64,000 nt of DNA, from positions 62,001 to 126,000 of the forward strand of contig CAIKNP010000001.1 of assembly GCA_903828785.1 (NCBI GenBank). Reading direction: 5' to 3'. Position 1 is the first letter of the stretch, and each line of letters starts with the position of its first letter. Shown one piece after another: positions 16,446 to 25,151 of the stretch. Source of the stretch: an uncultured Actinomycetes bacterium (GTDB lineage: Bacteria; Actinomycetota; Acidimicrobiia; Acidimicrobiales; RAAP-2). A program made the position numbers and the translations under genes. The notes under the pieces were generated by a model. It saw nothing but the letters and a program-made list of their open reading frames with translations. It was not told the DNA's origin and did not search any database.

Positions 16446-16886
16446 CTATTTTACGGGAAAGAGCTGGAGAGTACTCACCGCGTCAACAAAGCGACGCTGG
16501 GCGGCGTAACTGTGGGACAAACCCGCCACCACCGAGAAGTTCGTCGCCGACTCGCTGGTGAGGCCCAGAAGTTCGATCACGGCGCGAACGTCGTAGATGG
16601 TCGGTGCGCGACCCGCCAGGCTGGCGCGCTTAGCGGCCACTAAAGCCACGGCCGTCTGCACGTCGTGGCGGTCCACCCCATCGGGCAGGGACAAAACTGC
16701 ACAAGCGTGAACGGCCAGCGTGAGGGCGAATCCTTCACCCGGAGCCGGGGTTCCGGCAAAGGGTGACGAGGCGGCGTGACGCTGCAGTCCAGCTTTGGGT
16801 TGACGGCCGAGTTCGGGCGTAGCCGTAGGCGCGGTAGGGCGAACCTCAGCGGCTGCGGCAACGAGGGAAAAACGAGGCTGACTCAC
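16446..16886 (-). CDS. Hypothetical actinobacterial protein
   Basis: 146-aa protein with no family that I recognise. The first 50 residues are Ala/Pro/Thr-rich and probably disordered. Residues 55-146 look like a compact helical domain (LPDGVDRHDVQTAVALVAAKRASL, then GLSHSYAAQRRFVDAVSTLQ). No signal peptide or membrane segment. The GTG start at 16886 has TAGCGT six bases upstream and no Shine-Dalgarno, giving a leaderless-type start independent of the ilvE gene just upstream on this strand. Confidence 0.7.
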   Translation of the reverse strand: MSQPRFSLVAAAAEVRPTAPTATPELGRQPKAGLQRHAASSPFAGTPAPGEGFALTLAVHACAVLSLPDGVDRHDVQTAVALVAAKRASLAGRAPTIYDVRAVIELLGLTSESATNFSVVAGLSHSYAAQRRFVDAVSTLQLFPVK

Positions 16887-16905
16887 GAAGCCACGCTAGT
16901 CGTAA

Positions 16906-17832
16906 TCAAGCGCGTGAGAGCCACGATTCGTACTGGGGCAACTCGCCGCGAACGGCGCCGAAGTAGGTGGCCTGAATGTGCTTGGTAATCGGTCCGGGTG
17001 TACCGTCGCCGATGACGCGATCGTCTACCGAGTGCAGGGGTACCACTTCGGCAGCGGTTCCCGTCATGAAGGCCTCGTCCGCGAGGTAGAGGTCGTCGCG
17101 GCGCAGGGCCTCGAACTGTACCTCGTAGCCGAGGTCGCGAGCGATGGTGGCGACGCTGGCTTGGGTGATTCCTCGCAGGGCACCCGCCTCCGAAGGTGGT
17201 GGGGTGATGAGGAGACCGTCGCGCACGATGAAGAGGTTCTCTCCAGTGCACTCCGAGATGCGTCCGTCCTGACCCAGCATGATGGCTTCGTCGTAGCCGG
17301 CGCGCAAGGCTTCGTCTTTGGCGAGCGCCGAATTGACGTAACCACCAATGGTCTTTGAGGCGGTGGGCATCGACGTTGGTGAATGGCGAGTCCAGGAGGA
17401 GATCATCACCCGCACTCCATTGGCTAAGCCGTGGTCACCGAGGTAAGCGCCCCAGGGCCAGGCGGCGATGGTGGCGTGCACGTTCGAGGTTCGGTGATGA
17501 ATTCCCATTTCGCCGTAGCCGAGGTAGACCAGTGGTCGCATGTAGCAGCCGTCGTGCAAGTCGTTAACGCGCACCAGTTGGAGGGCCGCCTCGCAGAGTT
17601 CATCGACGGAAAAGGGGATCGCAATCATCAGAATTTTGCAACTACGTTGCAGTCGTTCCATGTGTTCGCGCAGTCGAAAAATAGCGGGGCCGGAAGCGGT
17701 CTTATAGGCACGCACACCTTCGAAAGCGCCGAGTCCGTAGTGCATGGTGTGTGAGAGGACGTGCACGGTCGCGTTCTCCCAGTCGACCATTTCGCCATCC
17801 ATCCAAATCTTCTTCGTTGGGGTAATGGGCAT
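16906..17832 (-). CDS. ilvE: Branched-chain amino acid aminotransferase
   Basis: 308-aa class IV PLP transaminase for the last step of leucine, isoleucine and valine synthesis. Seen: TMHYGLGAFEGVRAYKT, PLP lysine in ASKTIGGYVNS, GYDEAIMLGQDGRISECTGENLF, and LRGITQASV. The length fits IlvE group I. The ATG directly follows the leuB stop with no gap, so leuB-ilvE are one transcript. This is consistent with shared control of the branched-chain pathway whose other genes (leuA, leuCD, ilvBNC) are in the same window. Confidence 0.95.
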   Translation of the reverse strand: MPITPTKKIWMDGEMVDWENATVHVLSHTMHYGLGAFEGVRAYKTASGPAIFRLREHMERLQRSCKILMIAIPFSVDELCEAALQLVRVNDLHDGCYMRPLVYLGYGEMGIHHRTSNVHATIAAWPWGAYLGDHGLANGVRVMISSWTRHSPTSMPTASKTIGGYVNSALAKDEALRAGYDEAIMLGQDGRISECTGENLFIVRDGLLITPPPSEAGALRGITQASVATIARDLGYEVQFEALRRDDLYLADEAFMTGTAAEVVPLHSVDDRVIGDGTPGPITKHIQATYFGAVRGELPQYESWLSRA

Positions 17833-18849
17833 CTATAACCTCTCTAGTAGTGCGCGGGTGATTCCGACGGTGCCGAGGAGCACGGGGTCTGCGTCAAAGT
17901 CTCGCACGGCGCGATCAATTCGTCGTGCCGCTTCGTGCTCACCGAGGTGCTCGAGCATCAACACTGCCGATGATACCGCCGCCAAGGGATTGGCTTTACC
18001 TTGTCCTTCGATGTCGTGGGCGGCCCCGTGCACCGGCTCGAAGATTGACGCGGCCTCTTTTTCGGGGTTGATATTGCCCGACGCGGCGTAGCCAATCCCG
18101 CCGCTGACGGCGCCAGCGAGGTCCGACAGGATGTCGCCGAAGAGATTGTCGGTAACAATCATCCCGTATCGTTGGGGGTTCTCGACCAGATAAATGCACG
18201 CCGCGTCAACGTGGTTGTAGTCCCACTCGACGTCGGGATACTCTTCGGCCACTTCGCGGACGACCTTCTGCCATAGCTGGCCCGCGAAGGCCAAAACGTT
18301 GGTCTTGTGCACCAAGGTCAGACGCTTTCGGTCCAAGGCGTTGGCGCGCTCGAAGGCGAAGCGCACGCAGCGTTCGACGCCGTAGCGGGTATTGACCGAA
18401 CCTTGCGTAGCGACCTCAAAGGGCGTTCCGAAGCGTAAGGTGCCGCCCTCTCCGGCGTAGGAACCTTCAGTATTTTCACGAATAATTGCGAACTCACATC
18501 CCTCGGCGATAGAGCCGGGTCGGCCAACGAAGGGTCGGTAATTGATGTAGAGGTCAAAGGCGAATCGCATCTTCAGCAGGAGGCCACGCTCGAGTGTGCC
18601 CGGCGGAACTCGGGTGTCACCGATTGCCGGCCCCACCGCCCCGAGCATGATGGCGTCGTAGCCTCGCAGGTCGTCCATCGTGGCGTCGTCCATCACGAAG
18701 CCGTCGTGGAGGTAGCGCCGAGCCCCCAAGAAGAATTCGGTAGTGTCCAAGGAAACGCCCGCGGCGCGAACGACTTCGATGGCCGCCGCCGTGACTTCCG
18801 GGCCAATGCCGTCGCCGCCAATAACGGCGATGCGATGCGTTGCAGACAT
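17833..18849 (-). CDS. leuB: 3-isopropylmalate dehydrogenase
   Basis: 338-aa NAD-dependent beta-decarboxylating dehydrogenase converting 3-isopropylmalate to 2-oxoisocaproate. Seen: IAVIGGDGIGPEV at the start, the substrate-binding RENTEGSYAGEG, VHKTNVL, the metal-binding region DNLFGDILSDLAGA, and EPVHGAAHDIEG. The ATG at 18849 begins the conserved block and has AGGAAAG upstream; an earlier in-frame ATG at 18900 would add 17 unlike residues. It is divergent from greA-leuCD with about 115 bp between, so both leu transcription units share one control region. Confidence 0.95.
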   Translation of the reverse strand: MSATHRIAVIGGDGIGPEVTAAAIEVVRAAGVSLDTTEFFLGARRYLHDGFVMDDATMDDLRGYDAIMLGAVGPAIGDTRVPPGTLERGLLLKMRFAFDLYINYRPFVGRPGSIAEGCEFAIIRENTEGSYAGEGGTLRFGTPFEVATQGSVNTRYGVERCVRFAFERANALDRKRLTLVHKTNVLAFAGQLWQKVVREVAEEYPDVEWDYNHVDAACIYLVENPQRYGMIVTDNLFGDILSDLAGAVSGGIGYAASGNINPEKEAASIFEPVHGAAHDIEGQGKANPLAAVSSAVLMLEHLGEHEAARRIDRAVRDFDADPVLLGTVGITRALLERL

Positions 18850-18934
18850 ACAAGTACCTTTCTTTCCTCTATTTTGGTCGCCACCAAGGACGTGGGTCAA
18901 AAGCGATGATGAGGGTTCCCTTGCTCCTTAGTAG

Positions 18935-18956
18935 AATTGGTGCTTCGGTACCAATT
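18935..18956 (+). promoter_or_regulatory. Inverted repeat between promoter and ribosome-binding site of greA
   Basis: Perfect 7-bp arms AATTGGT and ACCAATT with an 8-base loop, ending directly at the GAGG ribosome-binding site of greA. TAGAAT (18932-18937), a good -10 match, overlaps the first arm; no convincing -35 was found. It may be an operator for the greA-leuCD unit or an RNA hairpin beside the ribosome-binding site. Either reading is inference. Confidence 0.4.
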
Positions 18957-18965
18957 GAGGACACC

Positions 18966-19442
18966 ATGGCTGCAGAAATTCATCGCATTACTCAAGAGAC
19001 CCTTGACAAGCTCAAGGCGGAGTACCACCACCTGACCACGGTGGGGCGTACCGACATCGCGCGCATCATCGAAGCGGCCCGCCTTCTCGGTGACCTGAGC
19101 GAGAACGGTGACTATCACGCCGCGAAGGACGACCAGGGAAAAATGGAGTCGCGCATTCGTCAGATTGACCAAGTACTTCGTAATCACGAGATCGTCGAAC
19201 GCGACGAGACCGCACGGGCCGTGCAGTACGCGTCCGTCGTGAAAATCGTGTACGAGGGCGACAGTGATGACGACGCGCTCGAGTACTTCATTGGCTCGAT
19301 TGAGGAGAAGCCCGCTGACGTGCCCGTGGCCTCGCCGACCTCACCAATGGGCGCGGCCCTGTTGGGACGCGCCATCGGCGAAGTGGTCTCGTACGACGCC
19401 CCCTCGGGCGCCATCAGCGTCAAAATTATCGGCCTTCGCTAA
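18966..19442 (+). CDS. greA: Transcription elongation factor GreA
   Basis: 158-aa GreA/GreB protein that rescues stalled RNA polymerase by stimulating transcript cleavage. Seen: an N-terminal coiled coil starting [17 protein letters not shown], the acidic tip motif [17 protein letters not shown], and a C-terminal FKBP-like domain ending [13 protein letters not shown]. The ATG at 18966 has a GAGG ribosome-binding site five bases upstream; the upstream open frame from 18840 overlaps leuB's control region and is not conserved text. The greA stop and leuC start overlap by one base (TAATG), so this transcription factor is co-translated with leucine genes, which is unusual. Confidence 0.93.
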   Translation: MAAEIHRITQETLDKLKAEYHHLTTVGRTDIARIIEAARLLGDLSENGDYHAAKDDQGKMESRIRQIDQVLRNHEIVERDETARAVQYASVVKIVYEGDSDDDALEYFIGSIEEKPADVPVASPTSPMGAALLGRAIGEVVSYDAPSGAISVKIIGLR

Positions 19443-20845
19443 TGGGCCAAACGCTCTACGAAAAAATCTGGAATCGCCACCTCGTGGCGTCACCCGTCGG
19501 TGAGCCATCGCTGCTCTATATCGATTTGCACTTGGTTCACGAGGTCACCTCACCTCAAGCCTTCGACGGTCTTCGCCTGAACGGTCGCAGCGTACGCCGC
19601 CCGGACCGCACCCTCGCGACCGCCGACCACAACGTGCCCACCGAGCCCCTCAGCGTGCCGGTTCTCGATCCGATTTCGAAGCGTCAACTCGAAGCCTTGG
19701 ACGAGAATTGCCGGGAATTCGGCATCACCCTCTTTCCTCGCGGTCACGAAAACCAGGGCATTGTTCACGTCATCGGACCCGAGTTAGGAGTCACCCAGCC
19801 AGGTATGACCATCGTCTGTGGAGACTCGCACACCTCGACCCACGGCGCCTTCGGAGCCCTCGCGTTCGGCATAGGAACGAGTGAAGTGGAGCACGTACTC
19901 GCCACGCAAACCCTGCCCCAACAAAAGGCCAAAACGATGGCCGTCGTGGTGGAGGGTTCCGTTTCCCCGGGCGTCAGCGCCAAGGACATCGTGCTGGCCA
20001 TCGTTGGCACCTTGGGCACGGGTGGGGGTGCCGGCTACGTCGTCGAGTACCGCGGACAAGCAATTACCGAGCTCTCGATGGAAGGTCGTATGACCGTCTG
20101 CAACATGTCGATCGAGGCCGGTGCCCGCGCTGGCCTGGTGGCGGTGGACGAAACGACCATTGGCTACCTCCGCGGTCGCCCCGGTGTACCTACCGGCGAG
20201 GCCTTCGAAAAACTGGCCGAGGAATGGCGGAGCCTCGTCAGCGATGATGACGCGATCTTTGATCAAGTCGTCACCATTCAAGCATCGGCCATTAAGCCCA
20301 TTGTCACGTGGGGCACTAATCCCGCTCAAGTCGTAGCGCTCGATGGTGTCGTGCCCAGCCCCGACGACTTCGCCGATGCCGACAGCCGCAACGCGACGGA
20401 ACGATCACTCGCGTACATGGGTCTGACCCCGGGCACGCCCATTCGCGACATACGGGTGGACGTGGTTTTCATCGGCTCGTGCACGAACTCTCGCATCGAA
20501 GACTTACGAGCCGCCGCGGCGGTTGCCCGGGGGCATCACGTCGCCGCCGGTGTTCGCGCCTTGGTCGTGCCTGGCTCCCACCGAGTCAAGGCGCAAGCGG
20601 AGGCGGAGGGACTTGATCAGATTTTCACCGACGCCGGCTTCGAGTGGCGCGAACCAGGATGTTCGATGTGTCTGGGCATGAATCCCGACCAACTCACGTC
20701 GGGCCAACGTTCGGCCTCAACATCAAACCGCAACTTCGAGGGGCGTCAGGGGCGGGGCGGCCGAACCCACCTGGTCTCCCCCATCGTCGCGACCGCCACC
20801 GCCATTCTGGGTCGCTTTGCGACACCCGACGAGGTCGTGGCATGA
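19442..20845 (+). CDS. leuC: 3-isopropylmalate dehydratase large subunit
   Basis: 467-aa aconitase-superfamily subunit that, with LeuD, isomerises 2- to 3-isopropylmalate. Seen: [10 protein letters not shown] start, [26 protein letters not shown], and the [4Fe-4S] cysteines in GSCTNSR and in [12 protein letters not shown]. Length is normal. Start overlaps the greA stop and its stop overlaps the leuD start (ATGA), giving tight coupling greA-leuC-leuD. The cluster it needs would be supplied by the SUF system in the first 8 kb. Confidence 0.96.
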   Translation: MGQTLYEKIWNRHLVASPVGEPSLLYIDLHLVHEVTSPQAFDGLRLNGRSVRRPDRTLATADHNVPTEPLSVPVLDPISKRQLEALDENCREFGITLFPRGHENQGIVHVIGPELGVTQPGMTIVCGDSHTSTHGAFGALAFGIGTSEVEHVLATQTLPQQKAKTMAVVVEGSVSPGVSAKDIVLAIVGTLGTGGGAGYVVEYRGQAITELSMEGRMTVCNMSIEAGARAGLVAVDETTIGYLRGRPGVPTGEAFEKLAEEWRSLVSDDDAIFDQVVTIQASAIKPIVTWGTNPAQVVALDGVVPSPDDFADADSRNATERSLAYMGLTPGTPIRDIRVDVVFIGSCTNSRIEDLRAAAAVARGHHVAAGVRALVVPGSHRVKAQAEAEGLDQIFTDAGFEWREPGCSMCLGMNPDQLTSGQRSASTSNRNFEGRQGRGGRTHLVSPIVATATAILGRFATPDEVVA

Positions 20846-21462
20846 AGGCCGTTCACGTCATCGAAGGTCGGGCGGTGCCACTCGAGCGCTCCGACGTCGA
20901 CACCGACCAAATTATTCCTTCGGATTGGCTCAAGCGAGTGGAGCGAACGGGCTTTGGCCGTGGTCTCTTTGCTGAGTGGCGCGACAGTCCCGACTTTGTG
21001 CTCAATCAACCTCAGCACACCGGAGCGAGCATTCTCATTGCGGGTCCCCGCTTCGGCACCGGCTCGTCACGTGAGCACGCCGTTTGGGCCCTCATGGACT
21101 ACGGCTTTGAGGCCATTATTGCGCCTAGTTTCGGTGATATTTTCAAAAACAACTCGTCGAAGCAGGGTCTCGTCATCGTGCAATTGTCCCCGGCCGACGT
21201 TGAAGCACTCAGCGCCCTCGTAAACGCTGAGCCAGATTCCCTCGTCGTCGTCGATGTCGCTCGAACCACCGTCGAGGTGCCGGCGCAGGGCTGGAGTCGT
21301 CCCTTCACCCTCGATCCGATGACGAGGGAACGGCTCCTAAATGGCTGGGATGACATTGGTCTTACCCTGCTGCGCGAAGCCGACATCGACCGCTTCGAGA
21401 GCGGCGATTCCGGGCCCACCTTACGCGGCATCTTCGACGCCAACGGTCACCTTACGCGCTGA
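20842..21462 (+). CDS. leuD: 3-isopropylmalate dehydratase small subunit
   Basis: 206-aa swivel-domain subunit of isopropylmalate isomerase. Seen: [46 protein letters not shown]. The ATG at 20842 overlaps the leuC stop by 4 bp; an open frame extending upstream inside leuC is coincidental. Its 3' end overlaps the convergent PQ-loop transporter gene by 11 bp. Confidence 0.95.
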   Translation: MKAVHVIEGRAVPLERSDVDTDQIIPSDWLKRVERTGFGRGLFAEWRDSPDFVLNQPQHTGASILIAGPRFGTGSSREHAVWALMDYGFEAIIAPSFGDIFKNNSSKQGLVIVQLSPADVEALSALVNAEPDSLVVVDVARTTVEVPAQGWSRPFTLDPMTRERLLNGWDDIGLTLLREADIDRFESGDSGPTLRGIFDANGHLTR

Positions 21463-22069
21463 CGAGCTCTTCGTCGCGCGCGCTCTTCGCCTGCCAGTGA
21501 CGGAGGGTCGCCAAAATAGCCACGACGAGTGATATCACGCCGGCGGCGGTGGTTGAGAAAAAAGCCGCCCACAATTTTTCGTTGAAGTAATAGATCATCC
21601 ACAAGAGTGAACAAATGACACCGGTGAACCACGACAGGGCCGAAACGCCTTCGGCGTCGGGATACTTCACCAACTCGACCAGTTGCGGGAGACGCAACAG
21701 GGTCACGGCGATACCGGTACCGTACACCCCTCCCGACCAGCCCCAGAACATAATCGGGGCGAAGGAGAAGGCGGCGATGAAGGCAACGCACTTCGCCACT
21801 ACCGCCCAGTGCGCCCAGGGGGCCAAGCGGCTGACGATGTAGAGCTGCCAGGGCCAACACAGCAAACTGCCGAGCAGGATGATGAACGAATGGGTGGAAA
21901 AGATACCGTAACTCATCCAAAAGACACTGGTCAGGGAGAAGAGCGTCCACGTGGCGAGGGAGACTCCCTCGACGCTATCGGTGATGATTCGGTAGAACTG
22001 AATCAAGGTCGAGAGGATGCCACTAGCCACGGCTACGTAACCAATAATCGCAACGGTGGTGTGACTCAC
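21452..22069 (-). CDS. PQ-loop/SWEET-like membrane transporter
   Basis: 205-aa integral membrane protein with about seven hydrophobic segments arranged as two PQ-loop repeats. The first is GILSTLIQFYRIITDSVEGVSLATW (residues about 17-41) and the second TLLRLPQLVELVKYPDAEGVSALSW (about 123-147). This duplicated 3-1-3 layout is that of SWEET-type proteins rather than the single-repeat SemiSWEET usual in bacteria. Substrate unknown; sugars or amino acids are possible. The GTG start has TAACGT six bases upstream and no Shine-Dalgarno (leaderless type). Confidence 0.8.
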   Translation of the reverse strand: MSHTTVAIIGYVAVASGILSTLIQFYRIITDSVEGVSLATWTLFSLTSVFWMSYGIFSTHSFIILLGSLLCWPWQLYIVSRLAPWAHWAVVAKCVAFIAAFSFAPIMFWGWSGGVYGTGIAVTLLRLPQLVELVKYPDAEGVSALSWFTGVICSLLWMIYYFNEKLWAAFFSTTAAGVISLVVAILATLRHWQAKSARDEELVSA

Positions 22070-22094
22070 GAGACCACGTTAGAAGGTCACCGAA

Positions 22095-23771
22095 TCAACG
22101 ACGGCGATTCGCGGCGGAAATTACCGCCTCCAGTGAAGCGTCAAGGATGGATGAGCTCATCCCCACGCCCCACCACGTTGAACCATCGAGTCCTTCGGCT
22201 TCAACGTAGGCGACGGCCGAGGCCCCCGAACCCGCCGTGAGGGCGTGTTCGGAGTAGTTGCGAACGTGGAACTCAATCGCCAGCTCCGTCTTCAGCGCAG
22301 CCATCATCGCGTCAATAGGCCCATTGCCCTCGCCGCTCACCGTTAGGTGCTGACCATCCACCAAGAGTTGCGCCACGATGCGTGTCTTCGACTGGTCGGC
22401 CACTACCTCGCTGGAGAGGAGCTTGAGACCTGAGTTTTCGGGTAGGTAGGTGGTCGTAAAAACGTCCCAGATTTCGTTCGCGACAATCTCGGTACCGCTC
22501 CCTTCGGTCACCTTCTGTACTTCCTTGGAGAACTCCACCTGCATTGATCGAGGCAGCTCCAGCCCGTACTCGGTAGCGAGCAAGTAGGCCACGCCACCCT
22601 TACCCGACTGGGAATTCACCCGAATAATGGCTTCGTAGGTTCGGCCCGTGTGCTTTGGGTCGATAGGAAGGTAGGGCACCTCCCAGACGTCGTAACTGTC
22701 GCCGATGGCGGTCATGCCCTTCTTGATGGCGTCCTGGTGCGAGCCGGAGAAGGCGGTGTACACCAGCTCACCGACGTAGGGGTGGCGAACGTGCACCGGC
22801 AGACGATTGGCGTACTCGGCGACGTGGAGGGCCTTATCGATATCGCGAATGTCCAGTTCGGGGTCCACGCCCTGACTGAATAGATTTAGCGCGAGTGTGA
22901 CGACGTCCACGTTCCCGGTGCGCTCGCCATTACCAAAGAGGGTTCCCTCGACCCGATCGGCACCCGCCAGTACCCCGAGCTCGGCGGCGGCCACGGCGGT
23001 CCCGCGGTCGTTGTGGGGGTGCAGCGATAAGACGATGCTGTCTCGACGGTCGACGTGACGCAGAAAGTATTCAATGGCATCGGCGTAGAGGTTGGGTGAG
23101 TACATCTCAACGGTGGCCGGCAAGTTCAGAATCAGGGGCTTCGCCGGCGTGGGGTCAATCACGGCGATTACTGCGTTGCAGACCTCGAGTGCGTAGTCGA
23201 GTTCGGTCCCGGTGAAACTCTCGGGCGAGTACTCGTAGAGGAATTCGGTGGCCGGCGAGGTCGACTCTAAGGTCTTGCAGAGGGCGGCCGCGTCAACGGC
23301 AATTTTCTTAATGCCGTCGCGGTCCTGATTGAACACCACTCGACGTTGCAGGGTTGAAGTCGAGTTGTAGAAGTGCACGATGGCACGCTTGGCCCCGTGG
23401 AGTGACTCGTAGGTGCGCCGGATCAGTTCCTCGCGGCACTGCGTAAGCACCTGAATGGTGACGTCCCTGGGGATGCGATCCTCCTCAATGATCGTACGGA
23501 CAAAGTCGAAATCAGGTTGGGAGGCTGAGGGGAAACCCACCTCAATCTCCTTGAAGCCCATGAGCAGCAGTTGTTCGAACATGGCGCTTTTGCGGTCCAG
23601 ATCCATGGGGTCGATGAGCGCCTGGTTGCCATCGCGCAGATCAACACTGCACCAAATGGGCGCCTGCGTTAAACGTCGGTTGGGCCAAGTGCGGTCGGGC
23701 AGATCAACGGGCACCGTCGGCCGATACTTGGCAAAGGCCATGGGGCTGGGCTGTTGGGGGTGTTCTCTCAT
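22095..23771 (-). CDS. leuA: 2-isopropylmalate synthase
   Basis: 558-aa LeuA of the long actinobacterial type. It condenses 2-oxoisovalerate with acetyl-CoA, the committed step to leucine. Seen: WCSVDLRDGNQAL (metal Asp), EVGFPSASQPDFDF, LHPHNDRGTAVAA with the metal histidines, FGNGERTGN, and a C-terminal regulatory domain with GNGPIDAMMAAL for leucine feedback. The ATG at 23771 has an AAGGGAAAGGA ribosome-binding site; the frame extends upstream to 23810 through the terminator, which is not credible coding sequence. Preceded by an RNA leader with a terminator hairpin. Confidence 0.96.
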   Translation of the reverse strand: MREHPQQPSPMAFAKYRPTVPVDLPDRTWPNRRLTQAPIWCSVDLRDGNQALIDPMDLDRKSAMFEQLLLMGFKEIEVGFPSASQPDFDFVRTIIEEDRIPRDVTIQVLTQCREELIRRTYESLHGAKRAIVHFYNSTSTLQRRVVFNQDRDGIKKIAVDAAALCKTLESTSPATEFLYEYSPESFTGTELDYALEVCNAVIAVIDPTPAKPLILNLPATVEMYSPNLYADAIEYFLRHVDRRDSIVLSLHPHNDRGTAVAAAELGVLAGADRVEGTLFGNGERTGNVDVVTLALNLFSQGVDPELDIRDIDKALHVAEYANRLPVHVRHPYVGELVYTAFSGSHQDAIKKGMTAIGDSYDVWEVPYLPIDPKHTGRTYEAIIRVNSQSGKGGVAYLLATEYGLELPRSMQVEFSKEVQKVTEGSGTEIVANEIWDVFTTTYLPENSGLKLLSSEVVADQSKTRIVAQLLVDGQHLTVSGEGNGPIDAMMAALKTELAIEFHVRNYSEHALTAGSGASAVAYVEAEGLDGSTWWGVGMSSSILDASLEAVISAANRRR

Positions 23772-23795
23772 GGTCCTTTCCCTTCTCGTGCGAAC

Positions 23796-23818
23796 AAAAA
23801 ACCCCGCCATTGGCGGGG
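23796..23818 (-). terminator. Rho-independent terminator/attenuator upstream of leuA
   Basis: On the minus strand a GC-rich 7-bp stem (GGGGCGG-type arms at 23812-23818 and 23802-23808, 3-base loop) runs straight into six T residues, ending 24 bases before the leuA start. Its position between promoter side and gene, not after a gene on this strand, indicates attenuation of leuA. Confidence 0.75.
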
Positions 23819-23877
23819 CAACGAGCGAGCAGAAACTCGCTCTACTGACGAAGTCGCGTGCTCTGCTTGACGTTCAC
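23819..23877 (-). promoter_or_regulatory. leuA RNA leader: upstream hairpin and short open reading frame
   Basis: Upstream of the terminator on the minus strand is a second perfect hairpin with 7-bp arms GAGCGAG/CTCGCTC (23836-23842 and 23823-23829, 6-base loop). A GTG-started 11-codon frame (23877-23842, MNVKQSTRLRQ) ends exactly at the foot of this hairpin. It has only one leucine codon, so it is a weak classical leader peptide. Conserved pseudoknot leaders are known upstream of leuA in many Actinobacteria, and this may be one. The regulatory mechanism is inferred. Confidence 0.5.
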
Positions 23878-23935
23878 TACTCCATTCTACAAGAGTTCAG
23901 CACCAATGGACCGGGTGACGAACTATCCTTGCTCC

Positions 23936-24112
23936 GTGCGCCTGTTCAAGACTCTCGTCAAGTGGTCCTTCGTACTTTCCCTGCTCGCAGCCATCGGAGG
24001 CGCCATCGCTTTCGTACTGCTCGCCGCGAAGAAGAAGTCCACTCCCGTGAGCGTCGAGGAGTGGCCCGAGGTTCCCCAGAACCCCGCGGTAAACGCATCC
24101 GCAACTTTCTAA
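23936..24112 (+). CDS. Small single-span membrane protein
   Basis: 58-aa protein of unknown function with one membrane segment ([22 protein letters not shown]) followed by a basic KKK and an acidic/proline-rich tail. The GTG at 23936 is favoured because TATCCT lies exactly six bases upstream without a Shine-Dalgarno, the leaderless pattern common in this window; an in-frame ATG at 23906 would place that promoter inside the gene. It ends 13 bp before the aldo/keto reductase gene and may be cotranscribed with it. Confidence 0.65.
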   Translation: MRLFKTLVKWSFVLSLLAAIGGAIAFVLLAAKKKSTPVSVEEWPEVPQNPAVNASATF

Positions 24113-24125
24113 CAAAGGACATCAC

Positions 24126-25130
24126 ATGGCTCCCATGGAATATCGCCGCCTCGGTGGCTCCGGCCTCCAGGTATCAGTTCTCTCATTCGGTAGTTGGGTG
24201 ACCTTCGCCAATGACAATCAGCTGTCGAACGCTCAACAGGCCGCTGAGTGCCTCAGCGTGGCCAAAGAGGCGGGCGTCAACTTCTTCGACAACGCCGAGG
24301 GCTACGCTCGTGGCGAGTCCGAACGCGTCATGGGCCAGGCCTTTCGCGAACTGGGTTGGCAGCGTCACGAATACGTAGTGTCCACCAAGTTTTACTGGGG
24401 CATCAACGGGCAGATGCCCAACATGTACTGGACCTTGAATCGCAAGTACCTTAGCCAGGCCATCGAGGGCTCGCTCGAACGCTTCGGCCTCGACTTCGTC
24501 GACCTCGCCTACTGCCACCGCCCCGACCCCAACACTCCGATTGAAGAGACCGTCTGGGCCATGAGCGACATGGTTGATCGTGGTCAAGCTCTCTACTGGG
24601 GAACCTCAGAATGGAGCGCTGACGAGATTCGTGCGGCCTGGCACATCGCCGACAAGCACCACCTGCACAAGCCCGTGATGGAGCAACCGCAGTACAACCT
24701 CCTGCACCGCGACCGCGTGGAGAAGGAATACAAGCGCCTCTACGAAGACATCGGACTCGGCACCACCATCTGGTCGCCCCTGGCGTCGGGAATGTTGACC
24801 GGCAAGTACCAGAACGGCATCCCTGAAGGTTCGCGCGCCGCCCTCCCGGGTTACGAATGGTTGCGCAGTTCACTCACCGATCCCGCCAAGTTGGCCGTTG
24901 TTGACAAGCTCGCGGTTATCGCCAAGGACCTCGACGTCACGCTGGCCCAGTTGGCCCTGGCCTGGTGCGTCAAGAACCCGCACGTTTCGACCGTAATCAC
25001 CGGGGCATCGAACGCCACTCAGGTGCGCGAGAACATGACCGCGATGGACGTGGTTCCGCTCTTGACTGATGAGGTCATGGCTCGAATTGACGCCATCGCT
25101 CCGGCCACGCCCATCGAAGAAGAGGACTAG
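24126..25130 (+). CDS. Aldo/keto reductase (Kv-beta-like family)
   Basis: 334-aa NADPH-dependent oxidoreductase with a TIM barrel. Seen: the opening [19 protein letters not shown], catalytic Asp/Tyr in [14 protein letters not shown], Lys in VSTKFYWG, His in DLAYCHRPD, the [12 protein letters not shown] strand, and the cofactor-binding end [15 protein letters not shown]. The DNAEGYA and [18 protein letters not shown] text is close to the voltage-gated potassium channel beta-subunit group (YghZ-like) of aldo/keto reductases. An AAAGGAC ribosome-binding site precedes the ATG. The substrate is unknown; no ion-channel gene is adjacent. Confidence 0.92.
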   Translation: MAPMEYRRLGGSGLQVSVLSFGSWVTFANDNQLSNAQQAAECLSVAKEAGVNFFDNAEGYARGESERVMGQAFRELGWQRHEYVVSTKFYWGINGQMPNMYWTLNRKYLSQAIEGSLERFGLDFVDLAYCHRPDPNTPIEETVWAMSDMVDRGQALYWGTSEWSADEIRAAWHIADKHHLHKPVMEQPQYNLLHRDRVEKEYKRLYEDIGLGTTIWSPLASGMLTGKYQNGIPEGSRAALPGYEWLRSSLTDPAKLAVVDKLAVIAKDLDVTLAQLALAWCVKNPHVSTVITGASNATQVRENMTAMDVVPLLTDEVMARIDAIAPATPIEEED

Positions 25131-25151
25131 AGCTCGGTCTGGTCCCCGCCG

